Below are positions 36,246 to 45,299 of a stretch of DNA of 64,000 nt, piece after piece. A model generated the notes under the pieces. That model saw nothing but the letters and a program-made list of their open reading frames with translations, was not told the origin of the DNA and made no database searches. Position 1 is the first letter of the stretch, and each line of letters starts with the position of its first letter. Source of the stretch: Io17-Chloro-G2 sp963663135 (GTDB lineage: Bacteria > Chloroflexota > Dehalococcoidia > Lucifugimonadales > UBA3495); contig CAXXRM010000002.1 of NCBI GenBank assembly GCA_963663135.2, positions 715,150-779,149 of the forward strand, written 5' to 3'. Position numbers and translations under genes: made by a program.

Positions 36246-37853
36246 ATGGAAGTAATCGGCTCCAACCTGCGAGCCGCCGACCCGCATTTTCAGGACAACC
36301 AGGCCCGCATGGAGGCCCTGGTGCGGGACCTGAAAGAGCGGTTGGCCGGGGTGCGGGGCGGCGGCGGGGAGCGGGCGGTGGAGTTGCACCGCAGCCGCGG
36401 CAAGTTGTTGGCCCGGGAGAGGATTGAGGGGCTGGTCGACGCCAACACCCCCTTCCTTGAGTTGAGTCCCCTGGCGGCATGGGATATGTACGACGGGGAG
36501 GAAGCGTCCGCCGGGATCGTGACCGGCGTCGGCGTGGTCCAGGGGAAAGAGGTCGTGGTCCTCGCCAATGATGCCACCGTCAAGGGCGGCGCCTACTATC
36601 CGATTACCGTCAAGAAGCACCTGCGCGCCCAGGAAATTGCCCTGGAAAACCACCTGCCCTGCATTTACCTGGTGGATTCCGGCGGAGCCTTTCTGCCGTT
36701 GCAGGCGGAGGTATTCCCCGACCGGGACCATTTCGGCCGAATCTTCTACAACCAGGCCCAGATGTCAGCCCTCGGCATTCCCCAGGTGGCGGTGGTCATG
36801 GGGTCGTGCACCGCCGGGGGCGCGTACATTCCGGCCATGAGCGATGAGGTCGTGATGGTGCGGCATCAGGGCACCATCTTTCTCGGCGGGCCGCCGCTGG
36901 TCCGGGCGGCCACCGGGGAGGAGGTGGACCCGGAGACCCTGGGCGGCTCCGAGGTGCATACCCGGATATCCGGGGTGGCCGACCATCAGGCTGCCGATGA
37001 TGAGGATGCCCTGGCGATCACCCGGGACATCGTCGAGAACTTCGTGCAGCGGCGTGACCCCCCATTTCAGGTCTCCAGCCCTGAGCCGCCGGCCCACGAA
37101 CCCGGGGAGCTTTACGGCATAGTGTCCCCGGACAACCGGCGGCAGTACGACGTCCGTGAGGTGATTGCCCGCATCGTGGACGGGAGCCGCTTCCACGAGT
37201 TCAAGTCCGCGTACGGGGAAACCTTGGTCTGCGGCTTCTCGCGCATCTGGGGGTATCCGGTGGGAGTGGTCGCCAACAACGGAGTCCTCTTTTCCGAGAG
37301 CGCGCTGAAGGGGACTCACTTCATCGAGCTGTGCAGCCAGCGGGGGATTCCCCTGCTGTTCCTGCAGAACATTACCGGCTTCATGGTGGGCCGCCAGTAC
37401 GAGGCCGGGGGTATTGCCAAGGACGGGGCCAAGATGGTCATGGCCGTGTCCAACGCAGCCGTCCCCAAGTTCACCGTAGTCATCGGTAGTTCCTTCGGGG
37501 CGGGAAACTACGGCATGTGCGGGCGGGCCTACCAGCCCCGATTCCTTTGGACGTGGCCCAACGCCCGCATTTCGGTGATGGGCGGGCAGCAGGCGGCGGA
37601 GGTCTTGCTCACGATAAGGCTGCAACAACTGGAACGGCAGGGCCGGACCATGGAGCAGGAGGAACGGGACGCCCTGCAACAGCCCATCCTGGAAAAGTAC
37701 GAGGCGGAGAGCGATCCCTACTACAGTACCGCCCGCCTGTGGGACGATGGCATCATTGACCCGGTGGACACGCGGACCGTGGTAGGCCTGGGAATCGCCG
37801 CTTCCATCAACGCCCCCTTCCCGGAGCAGAAGCGGGGCGTCTTCCGAATGTGA
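36246..37853 (+). CDS. Acyl-CoA carboxylase, carboxyltransferase subunit (MccB-like)
   Basis: This 535-residue carboxyltransferase moves CO2 from carboxybiotin to an acyl-CoA. RGKLLARERIEGLVDANTPF and YLVDSGGAFLPLQAEVFPD are typical of methylcrotonyl-CoA carboxylase beta subunits; propionyl- or geranyl-CoA carboxylases are close alternatives. VMGSCTAGGAYIPAMSDE and FLQNITGFMVGRQYEAGGIA form the acyl-CoA and biotin pockets. Its stop overlaps a GTG that opens a frame running into the biotin carboxylase. The three subunit genes follow in order: carboxyltransferase, biotin carboxylase, biotin carrier. Confidence 0.92.
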   Translation: MEVIGSNLRAADPHFQDNQARMEALVRDLKERLAGVRGGGGERAVELHRSRGKLLARERIEGLVDANTPFLELSPLAAWDMYDGEEASAGIVTGVGVVQGKEVVVLANDATVKGGAYYPITVKKHLRAQEIALENHLPCIYLVDSGGAFLPLQAEVFPDRDHFGRIFYNQAQMSALGIPQVAVVMGSCTAGGAYIPAMSDEVVMVRHQGTIFLGGPPLVRAATGEEVDPETLGGSEVHTRISGVADHQAADDEDALAITRDIVENFVQRRDPPFQVSSPEPPAHEPGELYGIVSPDNRRQYDVREVIARIVDGSRFHEFKSAYGETLVCGFSRIWGYPVGVVANNGVLFSESALKGTHFIELCSQRGIPLLFLQNITGFMVGRQYEAGGIAKDGAKMVMAVSNAAVPKFTVVIGSSFGAGNYGMCGRAYQPRFLWTWPNARISVMGGQQAAEVLLTIRLQQLERQGRTMEQEERDALQQPILEKYEAESDPYYSTARLWDDGIIDPVDTRTVVGLGIAASINAPFPEQKRGVFRM

Positions 37854-37900
37854 ATCCCAGCGTCCTGCATCAATCACGAGGCTGCCTCAACCACAAGCCG

Positions 37901-37991
37901 GATGCCCACGCCGGATGCCCACGCCGGATGCCCACGCCGGATGCCCACGCCGGATGCCCACGCCGGATGCCCACGCCGGATGCCCACGCCG
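37901..37991 (+). repeat. 13-bp tandem repeat array (7 copies)
   Basis: The unit GATGCCCACGCCG is repeated seven times without mismatch from 37901 to 37991, with the first bases of an eighth unit at 37992-37995. It lies between the carboxyltransferase stop and the conserved start of the biotin carboxylase. Thirteen is not a multiple of three, so each gain or loss of a copy would shift the frame of anything translated through it. Confidence 0.95.
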
Positions 37992-37996
37992 GATGT

Positions 37997-39505
37997 ATGA
38001 CGATGTTCTCCAGAGTCCTGGTAGCCAATCGAGGCGAAATAGCGGTCCGGATCAACCAGACCCTCCGCGCGATGGGGATTTCCCCCGTCGCCGTCTATTC
38101 CGACCCGGACGCCGGCGCCCCCCACGTCAGCACGGCGGCGCAGTCCGTGGCCCTGCCGGGCAAGACCGCCGAAGAGACCTACCTGAGCATCCCCAAAATG
38201 CTGCAAGCCGCCCGGGACTGCGGGGCCGGTGCGATACACCCCGGCTACGGTTTTCTGTCGGAGAATCCGGAGTTCGCCCGGGCCTGCCGGGAAGCGCAGA
38301 TAACCTTCATCGGGCCAACTCCGGAAAGTATGGAGACCCTGGGGGACAAGCTGCGTTCCAAGGAAATAGCCCTGAGCGCCGGGATCCCGGTGGTTCCCGG
38401 TTCTCCCGTGTGCCTGCTGGGGGACGCTGCGGCAGAAGAGTTCGTGGAGCAGTGGGGGTTCCCCCTGCTGGTCAAGGCTGCCGCCGGAGGCGGCGGTCGG
38501 GGCATGCGCCTGGTCAACCGGCGGCGCGAGTTGGACGGGGATATGGAGATGGCCAGCCGGGAGGCCCAGGCTGCCTTCGGCGACGGCAGGGTGTTCCTGG
38601 AGCGTTACATCGCCAGCCCCCGCCACGTGGAGGTACAGGTGCTGGCCGACGGGTCCGGACATACCATCCACCTCGGCGAGCGGGAATGCAGCATCCAGCG
38701 CCGCCACCAGAAGATAATTGAAGAGACTCCCTCCCCGGCCCTGACGCCGGAGTTGCGCCGGCGCCTGGGCGACGCCGCCATCGCGGTGGCTCGCCGGGCC
38801 GGCTACGTCAACGCCGGGACAGTGGAATTCCTGCTGGACTCCCAGAGCGGCGAGTTCTACTTCCTGGAAATGAATGCCCGGCTCCAGGTCGAGCACCCGG
38901 TCACCGAGGCCGTGCTGGGGTTGGACATGGTGGAGTGGCAGGTCCGCATCGCCGCCGGGGAACCGCTGACGCTGCAGCAGGAGGACATCCAGCCCCGGGG
39001 CCACGCGGTAGAGTGCCGCATCTACGCCGAGGACCCTTACCGCAACTTTGTTCCGTCAACCGGCACGCTGCTGCGCTGGCGGTCTCCCAGCGGCCCAGGG
39101 CTGCGGCTGGACAGCGGTGTGTTCCAGGGCCAGGAGGTGTCCGTCTACTACGACCCCATGCTGGCGAAGCTGATAGCCTGGGCGCCGAGGCGCGACCTCA
39201 GCCTGCGCCGGATGGAGGTGGCCCTGTCCCAGTTCCTGGTCCTGGGCGTGGTGACCAACATTCCCCTGCTGCGGGCGGTGGTGGGGCATCCCCAGTTTCA
39301 GAAGGGGGAATACGATACCGGCTTTTTGGAGTGGAACCCGGCGGTTACCAGCCCGGCCATGCCCGGCGAATCCCGCATGATGGCCCGGGCGCTGGCGGCA
39401 TGGGCGTCGCATCAGCCGGTTGGCCCGGCGTCCCCGGCGGTGGGGGGAGATATCCGGGTTAGCGCCAACCCCTGGCAGTCCGCCGGGGGGCAAAGGCTGC
39501 CGTGA
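37997..39505 (+). CDS. Biotin carboxylase subunit of acyl-CoA carboxylase
   Basis: This ATP-grasp enzyme carboxylates biotin using bicarbonate. Starting at ATG 37997 it begins MTMFSRVLVANRGEIAVRI, the normal family start, and has about 502 residues. KAAAGGGGRGMRLV is the glycine-rich ATP loop; YFLEMNARLQVEHPVTEAVL is the family signature with catalytic residues. The same frame is open upstream to a GTG at 37850 that overlaps the previous stop (GTGA), through the 13-bp repeat array. Translation might therefore start there, adding a repetitive 49-residue leader. Its stop overlaps the GTG of the carrier-protein gene. Confidence 0.92.
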   Translation: MTMFSRVLVANRGEIAVRINQTLRAMGISPVAVYSDPDAGAPHVSTAAQSVALPGKTAEETYLSIPKMLQAARDCGAGAIHPGYGFLSENPEFARACREAQITFIGPTPESMETLGDKLRSKEIALSAGIPVVPGSPVCLLGDAAAEEFVEQWGFPLLVKAAAGGGGRGMRLVNRRRELDGDMEMASREAQAAFGDGRVFLERYIASPRHVEVQVLADGSGHTIHLGERECSIQRRHQKIIEETPSPALTPELRRRLGDAAIAVARRAGYVNAGTVEFLLDSQSGEFYFLEMNARLQVEHPVTEAVLGLDMVEWQVRIAAGEPLTLQQEDIQPRGHAVECRIYAEDPYRNFVPSTGTLLRWRSPSGPGLRLDSGVFQGQEVSVYYDPMLAKLIAWAPRRDLSLRRMEVALSQFLVLGVVTNIPLLRAVVGHPQFQKGEYDTGFLEWNPAVTSPAMPGESRMMARALAAWASHQPVGPASPAVGGDIRVSANPWQSAGGQRLP

Positions 39506-40077
39506 CCCAGAACCAGGGCGGGATGCGGGAGATTTACCCGGAGACAGGAGAAGTCTATCGCTACCGGATGGAAGATCGGGTGGAGGATCGGGCAGAAGAT
39601 CGGGAAAGCCGTTTCACCTTCGACCTGGAAGGCGAGGCACCGACGGGTCTCGAACCCGCCATTACACTCGGCATTGAGTCCCGGGAGACCGGGGAAGGGT
39701 TATGCCGCACCGAATCGGGCCATACTCACCCCTTCGCCTGGGCTTGGGTCGGCCCGGAGTTGCACCTGTGGCTGGATGGCGACCTGTTCGTGTTCCAGCG
39801 GGCGGAGACCCGGCGGCGGGGCAACTCTCCCGCCACCGAAGCACCCGGAGATGTCCTCTCTCCCATGCCCGGCGTGGTGTTGGAAGTACTGGTCGGTGAG
39901 GGGGACCGGGTGGAGCGAAACCAGACTGTCGTCGTAATCGAGTCTATGAAAATGGAGTTGGTGATCACGGCCTCCCACAGCGGCGTCGTGCGGCGGGTGG
40001 CGGTCCATCCGGGGCAACAGGTGGACCGGGGTATGCGCCTGTTGGAGCTGGCCCCCGAGAGCGATACCGGGGAGTGA
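39502..40077 (+). CDS. Biotin carboxyl carrier protein (biotinyl domain subunit)
   Basis: This 191-residue protein starts with GTG at 39502, overlapping the TGA of the biotin carboxylase (GTGA). The C-terminal 75 residues are a biotinyl/lipoyl domain with the biotinylation site ESMKMEL after SPMPGVVLEVLVGEGDRV. The N-terminal 110 residues are unusual: an acidic, arginine-rich stretch (MEDRVEDRAEDRESRF) and a beta-rich part resembling the BT domain that docks carrier proteins. In many acyl-CoA carboxylases this domain is fused to the biotin carboxylase; here it is separate. Confidence 0.9.
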   Translation: MTQNQGGMREIYPETGEVYRYRMEDRVEDRAEDRESRFTFDLEGEAPTGLEPAITLGIESRETGEGLCRTESGHTHPFAWAWVGPELHLWLDGDLFVFQRAETRRRGNSPATEAPGDVLSPMPGVVLEVLVGEGDRVERNQTVVVIESMKMELVITASHSGVVRRVAVHPGQQVDRGMRLLELAPESDTGE

Positions 40078-40308
40078 TGACTTACAGAAGCGGCCAACTG
40101 GTCATCCAGGCCCAAGCCGGAATGATGGGTGGTGGACGGAATCCGGGCAATGGCGGGTGCCCCGCAAGACCATTCAAATGAAGAAGCGATTTCTCCGCCA
40201 CGTATCCCGCCGCTCGATTGCGAACAGTCGCCTCAACGATCGCCCCAGCAGTACCCTGGTAGTATGCTGGACGCCAGCCAGGCAACAAGCCAATCCATGA
40301 GGACAAAA

Positions 40309-41169
40309 ATGGCGGAAATTTACACCCTGGGCGCCGGAACTCCCACGCCTACTCCCACCCGGTTTGGAAGCTCCCACGTGCTCAAACTTGGCGACCAACT
40401 GTTGATGTTCGACTGCGGTCCGGCCGCCACTCATAAGCTGGTCAAAGCGGGGCTGTTCCCCACCCAGGTCGACTACCTCTTCTTCTCCCACCACCACTTC
40501 GACCATGACATCGACTATCCCTGCTTCCTCCTCTGCCGCTGGGACCAGAGCATCGGCAAGGAAAACCAGCTCCAGGTCTTTGGCCCCGACCTGACTGAGA
40601 AGATAACCGAGGGCATCATCGGCGAAAACGGCCTGTTCGCCCACGACTGGAAGGCCCGGGTCAACCACCCTCTCAGCCAGCAGGTTTTCGTCAACCGCGG
40701 CGGCTCCCTCCCCCGTCCGGCGCCATCGGTTGCCGCCCGGGACGTCGGACCGGGCAAGGTGTTCAGCGGGACGGATTGGGAGGTGACCGCCGCTCCCGCC
40801 GAGCACGTCCAGCCCTGGCTCGACTCCCTGGCCTACCGGGTGGATTCAGCCGGAGGGAGCGTGATATTCACCGGCGACACCCAGCCCTGCGACTCGGTTA
40901 CCGGGTTGGCTCGCGGCGCTGACATGATGCTTTGCATGTGCTGGGACGATCAGGCGGTGATGGACGCCAATGGTGAGTACAACGGCCAGTGCGGCACCAC
41001 CGGCGCGGCCCGCATGGCCCAGGCCGCGGGGGTGAAAAAACTGGTCCTCGTTCACGTCGGCCCGCATCTCTCGGCCCACGGTCCCATGGAGCAGGGCATC
41101 GCCGATGTCAGCCGGATCTACGACGGCGAGATAGTATTCTCGGAAGAGCTCATGCGTATTTCGTTGTAG
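40309..41169 (+). CDS. MBL-fold metallo-hydrolase (RNase Z-like)
   Basis: ATG 40309 is preferred because AGGA lies 5 bp upstream and MAEIYTLGAGTPTPTPTRFG is the normal family start; an open frame extends to 40129 but the leader is low-complexity. The metal-binding motif is FFSHHHFDHDID (HxHxDH variant), with further ligands in APAEHVQ, IFTGDTQPCDS and VLVHVGPHL. The GxGTPxP start and lone-domain layout suggest the RNase Z/arylsulfatase-like branch. About 286 residues. The substrate is unknown; no partner gene clarifies it. Confidence 0.85.
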   Translation: MAEIYTLGAGTPTPTPTRFGSSHVLKLGDQLLMFDCGPAATHKLVKAGLFPTQVDYLFFSHHHFDHDIDYPCFLLCRWDQSIGKENQLQVFGPDLTEKITEGIIGENGLFAHDWKARVNHPLSQQVFVNRGGSLPRPAPSVAARDVGPGKVFSGTDWEVTAAPAEHVQPWLDSLAYRVDSAGGSVIFTGDTQPCDSVTGLARGADMMLCMCWDDQAVMDANGEYNGQCGTTGAARMAQAAGVKKLVLVHVGPHLSAHGPMEQGIADVSRIYDGEIVFSEELMRISL

Positions 41170-41193
41170 GACCGGCGGGGGCCGCCGGCTCTG

Positions 41194-41532
41194 CTAGCCG
41201 GCCAGGGGCACCGCCAGCGAAACCCTCAATTCATTGCCCACGTTCCGGGCGATGTGGCCGTGGCCCGTGATGTCCTCGGCAACCAGGACGTCCCCGGCGA
41301 CCAACTGCACCTTGGTGCCGTCGGCCACCTCGAACTCGGCGGTGCCGGCCATGTTCACCACGTACTGGCGGCGGGGCGCGGTGTGGTAATCGGAAAAAGA
41401 AGGGGATTCCCGGCGGCCCAAAGTGATGTCGCCCTGGCCGATGGGGAACACCAGCTCGGCAAATCGCTCGGGGGTCAGGTCTTCAAAATGGGATTCCCCG
41501 TCGTCGCCGGAATAGACGCGTACTATCCGCAT
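41194..41532 (-). CDS. Cupin-domain protein
   Basis: This 112-residue single-domain cupin has a beta-rich run YHTAPRRQYVVNMAGTAEFE then VADGTKVQLVAGDVLVAEDI and TGHGHIARNV. The metal-binding His residues of the two cupin motifs appear in DYHTAP and GHGHIA. It is convergent to the MBL-fold gene and divergent from the hydrolase at 41763. Small cupins often act as isomerases, dioxygenases or sensors; nothing specific can be read here. Confidence 0.82.
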   Translation of the reverse strand: MRIVRVYSGDDGESHFEDLTPERFAELVFPIGQGDITLGRRESPSFSDYHTAPRRQYVVNMAGTAEFEVADGTKVQLVAGDVLVAEDITGHGHIARNVGNELRVSLAVPLAG

Positions 41533-41762
41533 GATAGATACTCCTGAAAATATTTTCGATGAAGGCTTTTGCCGGCGACGGACCGCCGACAGTGACCAGT
41601 CGACCGTGAATCGCCCCCCAGCATAGCGGGGCAGATTCCCGGAAGCAATAGGCGCACCGTCACCGGCCCAGCCGCCAGTCCGGAGCGACTGACTAAACGA
41701 CTGATTAATCGAAGCGAATAGAAAGGCCGCAATATTCCCGGCACATTAAAGGAGATTGGACC

Positions 41763-42593
41763 GTGGCTACCTTGGACTACACCAGGCTCGACCGGCCGGA
41801 AATCTCCATGAACTCCTTCTACCCCAGGAGAAACTGGACCGACACACCGCCGGGGGCCCAGGACCACACCATCCCGGCGGGGCCGGACGTAAGCCTGTCC
41901 GCCCGGTTCTTTCCCGCAGACGTTGGTACTGCCAGCATCCTGTACTTCTGCGGCAACGGGGAGACCGCCGCGGACTACGACGATATCGCGCTGTGGTACA
42001 ACAGCGTCGGGGTTAACTTCTTCGTGGTCGACTACCGTGGTTACGGCATGAGCGGGGGCAGTCCGGCCTTCTCCACCATGCTGTCCGATGCCTGGCAGGT
42101 CCTGGATTACGTGAAGAAAATGCTCAGCGACGGCGGGTACCGGGGAGGCCTGTTCGTCATGGGCCGCTCCATGGGCCGCCATGCCGCCTTCGAGCTGGCC
42201 GCGGGTTCGCGAGGCGGCCGGGAAGGGGGCGCGGCCGGACCGGCTGGACCCATCGCCGGCGTGATTATAGAGAGCGGCCGTCCTACTTTGGGTCAATTCA
42301 CCCGCGGGTTGCCCCCGGAGGAAGCCGGGGAATTCCAGGCGGCTTACCGGGAGAAGGTCAGGTCGATTCCCCTGCCGGTACTGGTGATTCACGGCGAGGT
42401 CGACACCCTGGCGCCCCACCAGGAGGCTGCCGCCATGCACGATGAAATGGTCTCAGCCAACAAGCGCATGCTCACCATCAAGGGCGCCGGGCACAATGAC
42501 CTGTTGTACCGGGGAATCACCGAGTATTTCGCCGCCATCAAGGAGTTTGTCACTCTTGGGCGGGATGCGGCAGACGGGGATAGCGGACCCTAA
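41763..42593 (+). CDS. Alpha/beta hydrolase
   Basis: This 276-residue protein starts with GTG at 41763. It has the alpha/beta-hydrolase layout with nucleophile elbow GRSMGRHAA (Ser), a late acid in VIHGEVDTLAP and a His in GAGHNDLLY. VDYRGYGMSGGSP is the oxyanion-side loop. The family includes BEM46-like proteins. The gene is alone between a cupin gene and a MITE-like element. Substrate unknown. A purine-rich GGAGATTGG precedes the start. Confidence 0.87.
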   Translation: MATLDYTRLDRPEISMNSFYPRRNWTDTPPGAQDHTIPAGPDVSLSARFFPADVGTASILYFCGNGETAADYDDIALWYNSVGVNFFVVDYRGYGMSGGSPAFSTMLSDAWQVLDYVKKMLSDGGYRGGLFVMGRSMGRHAAFELAAGSRGGREGGAAGPAGPIAGVIIESGRPTLGQFTRGLPPEEAGEFQAAYREKVRSIPLPVLVIHGEVDTLAPHQEAAAMHDEMVSANKRMLTIKGAGHNDLLYRGITEYFAAIKEFVTLGRDAADGDSGP

Positions 42594-43117
42594 AATCGGA
42601 GGACTCTCGAAAGCCGGTTACATCAACGCATCCCCGCTGCGGTCTTCGCCGAGCCCCATCCCCCGTCATTCTCGCCGCAGCGGGAATCCAGAGCCCTTTT
42701 TGTCCTTTAAGCAGGCCCCGGTCCCCAGGGCATGTTCATGCGGCAAGGGCGTATTTGGGGGTCGGCCTCGCCCACCCCCGGCGTTTCCCCGTTAACATTA
42801 GCGTGTCGGCACACGGAAATGGCCCTGGATTCCCGCTGTGGGAAAAAGACGGGACGTGAGCGCGTTCGGACAAAAACCGCTCGAGCCTTGCTTTGGGTGG
42901 AAGATTGGCCCTTCACATCAGAAAGCGTTCACCTTGGCTCGGTTGGCGCCTGAAGCGCCCTGACCCCAGCATCTATGGTATTCTGAGGCAGCGCCTGGCC
43001 CGGGGATGCGTCACTTCCCAGGCTTGGTAGCGGGTTGTTCGGGTGGCGCTGAGTCACTAAAACCGGAGTCCCTAAGCGCAGCCCATTGGTGAATCTCACA
43101 ATAGCGACGGAGTTAGT
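42594..43117. repeat. Intergenic region with MITE-like element, subfamily B reversed (about 42661-42853)
   Basis: Left end CCCCGTCATTCTCGCCGCAG is followed by TTTTTGTCCTTTAAGCAGGC, which is the inverted right part of the subfamily B core. The other end has GTGTCGGCACACGGAAATGG and a decayed CCTGGATTCCCGCTGTGGGA. The orientation is opposite to the copies at 9175, 25972 and 31948. Beyond it, 260 bp upstream of the next gene show nothing recognisable. Confidence 0.8.
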
Positions 43118-44005
43118 ATGTCCTACGCAAATGTAAACGGCGTCAATTTGTACTACGAAGACCACGGGACCGGACCCGCGGTGATCCTGACCCCCGGCGG
43201 CAGGGTGGACCACAACGGGCTGCGCCCCATCGGAGCCCTGCTTTCCGCCCATTTCCGGGTCATCCTCCACGACCGGCGCAACTGCGGCAAGTCCGACGTG
43301 GTTATCGGCGGCGGCCCGTCGGAGCAGCACCTTTGGGCCGAGGAGATGGCCGGGCTGTTGAAACACATCGGCGCCTCCCCCGCCTACGCCGCCGGAGGTT
43401 CCGCCGGTTCCCGCACCTCGCTGACTTTGGCCGTGCGCCATCCCGAGGTGGTCAAGGGCCTCTTCGTCTGGGAGGTCAGCGGCGGCCCCAACAGCGCCCG
43501 GGACACCGGGCCCAACTACTACGGCCAGTTCATCGAGGCGGCGGAAAAGGGAGGCATGGCGGCGGTGGCGGAGACCGAGTTCTTCACCCAGCGCATCGCC
43601 GACAACCCGGCCAACCGGGAAGTCCTGTTGTCGATGGACGTTGGGGAGTTCCTTTCGGCAATGCGCCGTTGGCAGGAGTCCTACTACACGCCCCATCCGG
43701 TCAGCGAACTTACCGAGGAGCAGTTGAAGACCATCACCTGCCCGCTGGTCATTTTCGAGGGCAACACGCCTGACGAAGTCCACCACCGTTCCGCGGCCGA
43801 AGCCCTGCACCGGCTGACACCCCAGTCCGAGTTGCGCCCCTCCGCCTGGACCCACGAGGAGTGGGACGTCATCGGGCAGCACGACCATACTTTCCCGGGC
43901 ATCGCGGCCACCAACCGCTATTCCATGAAAGCGCCCTTTTACGCGGCCCAGCTGCGGGAATTCATCGAGAAGGTGGAGGCGGCCCAACGAGTGGCCGCGG
44001 CCTAG
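43118..44005 (+). CDS. Alpha/beta hydrolase
   Basis: This 295-residue alpha/beta hydrolase begins MSYANVNGVNLYYEDHGTGP, a start typical of soluble esterases, epoxide hydrolases and haloperoxidase-like enzymes. The nucleophile elbow is GGSAGSRTS, the oxyanion region HDRRNCGKSD, and the C-terminal His probably lies in QHDHTFPG. The acid is likely in FEGNTPDEVHH. No signal peptide. It is followed by a tandem-repeat array and a flavin-monooxygenase gene. The substrate is unknown. Confidence 0.87.
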   Translation: MSYANVNGVNLYYEDHGTGPAVILTPGGRVDHNGLRPIGALLSAHFRVILHDRRNCGKSDVVIGGGPSEQHLWAEEMAGLLKHIGASPAYAAGGSAGSRTSLTLAVRHPEVVKGLFVWEVSGGPNSARDTGPNYYGQFIEAAEKGGMAAVAETEFFTQRIADNPANREVLLSMDVGEFLSAMRRWQESYYTPHPVSELTEEQLKTITCPLVIFEGNTPDEVHHRSAAEALHRLTPQSELRPSAWTHEEWDVIGQHDHTFPGIAATNRYSMKAPFYAAQLREFIEKVEAAQRVAAA

Positions 44006-44030
44006 GACCGGGCCGGGTCTGCCCTTCTCC

Positions 44031-44080
44031 TGGGTAAAGCGGGGGTAAAGCGGGGGTAAAGCGGGGGTAAAGCGGGGTAA
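44031..44080 (+). repeat. 11-bp tandem repeat array abutting a start codon
   Basis: The unit GGGGGTAAAGC occurs three times perfectly (44041-44073), with partial units on both sides (TGGGTAAAGC before, GGGGTAAAA after). The last partial unit gives the only purine-rich site upstream of the ATG at 44083, so the array appears to supply the ribosome-binding site. Confidence 0.9.
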
Positions 44081-44082
44081 AA

Positions 44083-45255
44083 ATGGTGAGCAGCAAGGGT
44101 GAAATCTACCGCGAACTGTTGGGGCGGGCGGCCGAGTTGGTCCCCGCCCTGAAGCAGCGCGCCGCCCGCACCGAAGAATTGCGGAACCTTCCGCGGGAAA
44201 CGGTGGACGACTTTCATGCCTCGGGCGTGCTGCGGGCGGCCCAGCCGAAGCGTTACGGCGGCTACGACATCGACTACGGGGCGGTGCTGGACATCGCCGC
44301 CGCGTTGGGCCGGGGCTGCGGCTCCACGGCCTGGTGCTACAGCATCTGGGCGAGCCACAACTGGGCGGTTGGCATGTTTCCCCTGGAGGCCCAGGACGAG
44401 TATTGGGCCGAGTCGCCGGACACCCTCTCTTCGACCTCGCTGAACCCTTCGAATTCCAAAGTGGAAGCCGCCGCCGGGGGCTACCGGCTCAGTGGCCGCT
44501 GGCAGTTTTCCAGCGGCTGCGACTACGCCGATTGGGTGATGCTCGCCGGGAACGGAGCCGACGGCCTGCTGTACATGCTGCTTCCCAAGTCCGACTACGT
44601 CATCGACGACACCTGGCATGTGTCCGGGTTGAGAGGCACCGGGAGCAAGGACATCGTGGTGAAAGACGCCCTGGTTCCGCAACACCGGACGGTGCCCCAA
44701 GCCGCTCTCAGGGAGGGTCGCTACCCCGGACGCCGGATACACAACACACCAAATTTCCGCATTCCCCTCGGAACCATGTTTTCCTACACCCTGGCGGCTC
44801 CCATCCTGGGCATGGCCCAGGGCGCCTTGGAGGAGTTCGAAAGTCACACCGCGGCCAGGGTGAACTACACCTCCGGGGAGAGGATGGCCGAATCTGCCCC
44901 GGTCCACGTCCGCATCGCTCAAGCCGAGGCGGAAGTACACGCCGCCCGGTTGATCATGGAAAACGACGGTCGGGACGTCTTCGAGCGGGCCCGGAGGGAC
45001 GAGGACCCGTCACTGCCGGAGCGAGCCCGCTACCGCCGGAACCAGGCCTACGTGGCCCGGTTGTCGGTCAGTGCAGTCGACCGGCTGTTCCAGGCCAGCG
45101 GCGGCCACGCCATCTTTGACGGCAGCCCCCTGCAGCGGTTCCACCGGGACGCCCACGCCGCCTCGCACCACTTCGGCCTCTCCTGGGACACCGTGGCCGA
45201 GGAGTACGGTCGCATCATGCTGGGCCTGGAGCCCAAAAACCCGGGACGGATTTAG
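44083..45255 (+). CDS. Acyl-CoA dehydrogenase-like flavin monooxygenase (HsaA type)
   Basis: This 390-residue protein belongs to the acyl-CoA dehydrogenase-fold flavin hydroxylases such as HsaA and DszC, which hydroxylate aromatic or sulfur compounds with reduced flavin from a partner reductase. Signatures are RAAQPKRYGGYDIDYGAVLD, GRWQFSSGCDYADWVMLAG and GLRGTGSKDIVVKDALVP. The C-terminal helices carry FQASGGHAIFDGSPLQRFHR. No reductase gene is adjacent. The start is just after an 11-bp repeat array. Confidence 0.85.
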   Translation: MVSSKGEIYRELLGRAAELVPALKQRAARTEELRNLPRETVDDFHASGVLRAAQPKRYGGYDIDYGAVLDIAAALGRGCGSTAWCYSIWASHNWAVGMFPLEAQDEYWAESPDTLSSTSLNPSNSKVEAAAGGYRLSGRWQFSSGCDYADWVMLAGNGADGLLYMLLPKSDYVIDDTWHVSGLRGTGSKDIVVKDALVPQHRTVPQAALREGRYPGRRIHNTPNFRIPLGTMFSYTLAAPILGMAQGALEEFESHTAARVNYTSGERMAESAPVHVRIAQAEAEVHAARLIMENDGRDVFERARRDEDPSLPERARYRRNQAYVARLSVSAVDRLFQASGGHAIFDGSPLQRFHRDAHAASHHFGLSWDTVAEEYGRIMLGLEPKNPGRI

Positions 45256-45299
45256 GGGTGGGGGCCGGCCGAGCCAGTTGGCCCTGCCAGCGGTCTTCC

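Noticed and set aside
34725..36731. Long 668-residue open frame antisense to DUF2851 and the carboxyltransferase
   Set aside because: It has no family motif, is rich in Gly/Pro/Arg/Gln, and is the shadow of two well-supported genes in GC-rich sequence.
37874..39004. 376-residue minus-strand open frame through the 13-bp array
   Set aside because: It is antisense to the biotin carboxylase and ends in repeat-derived residues.
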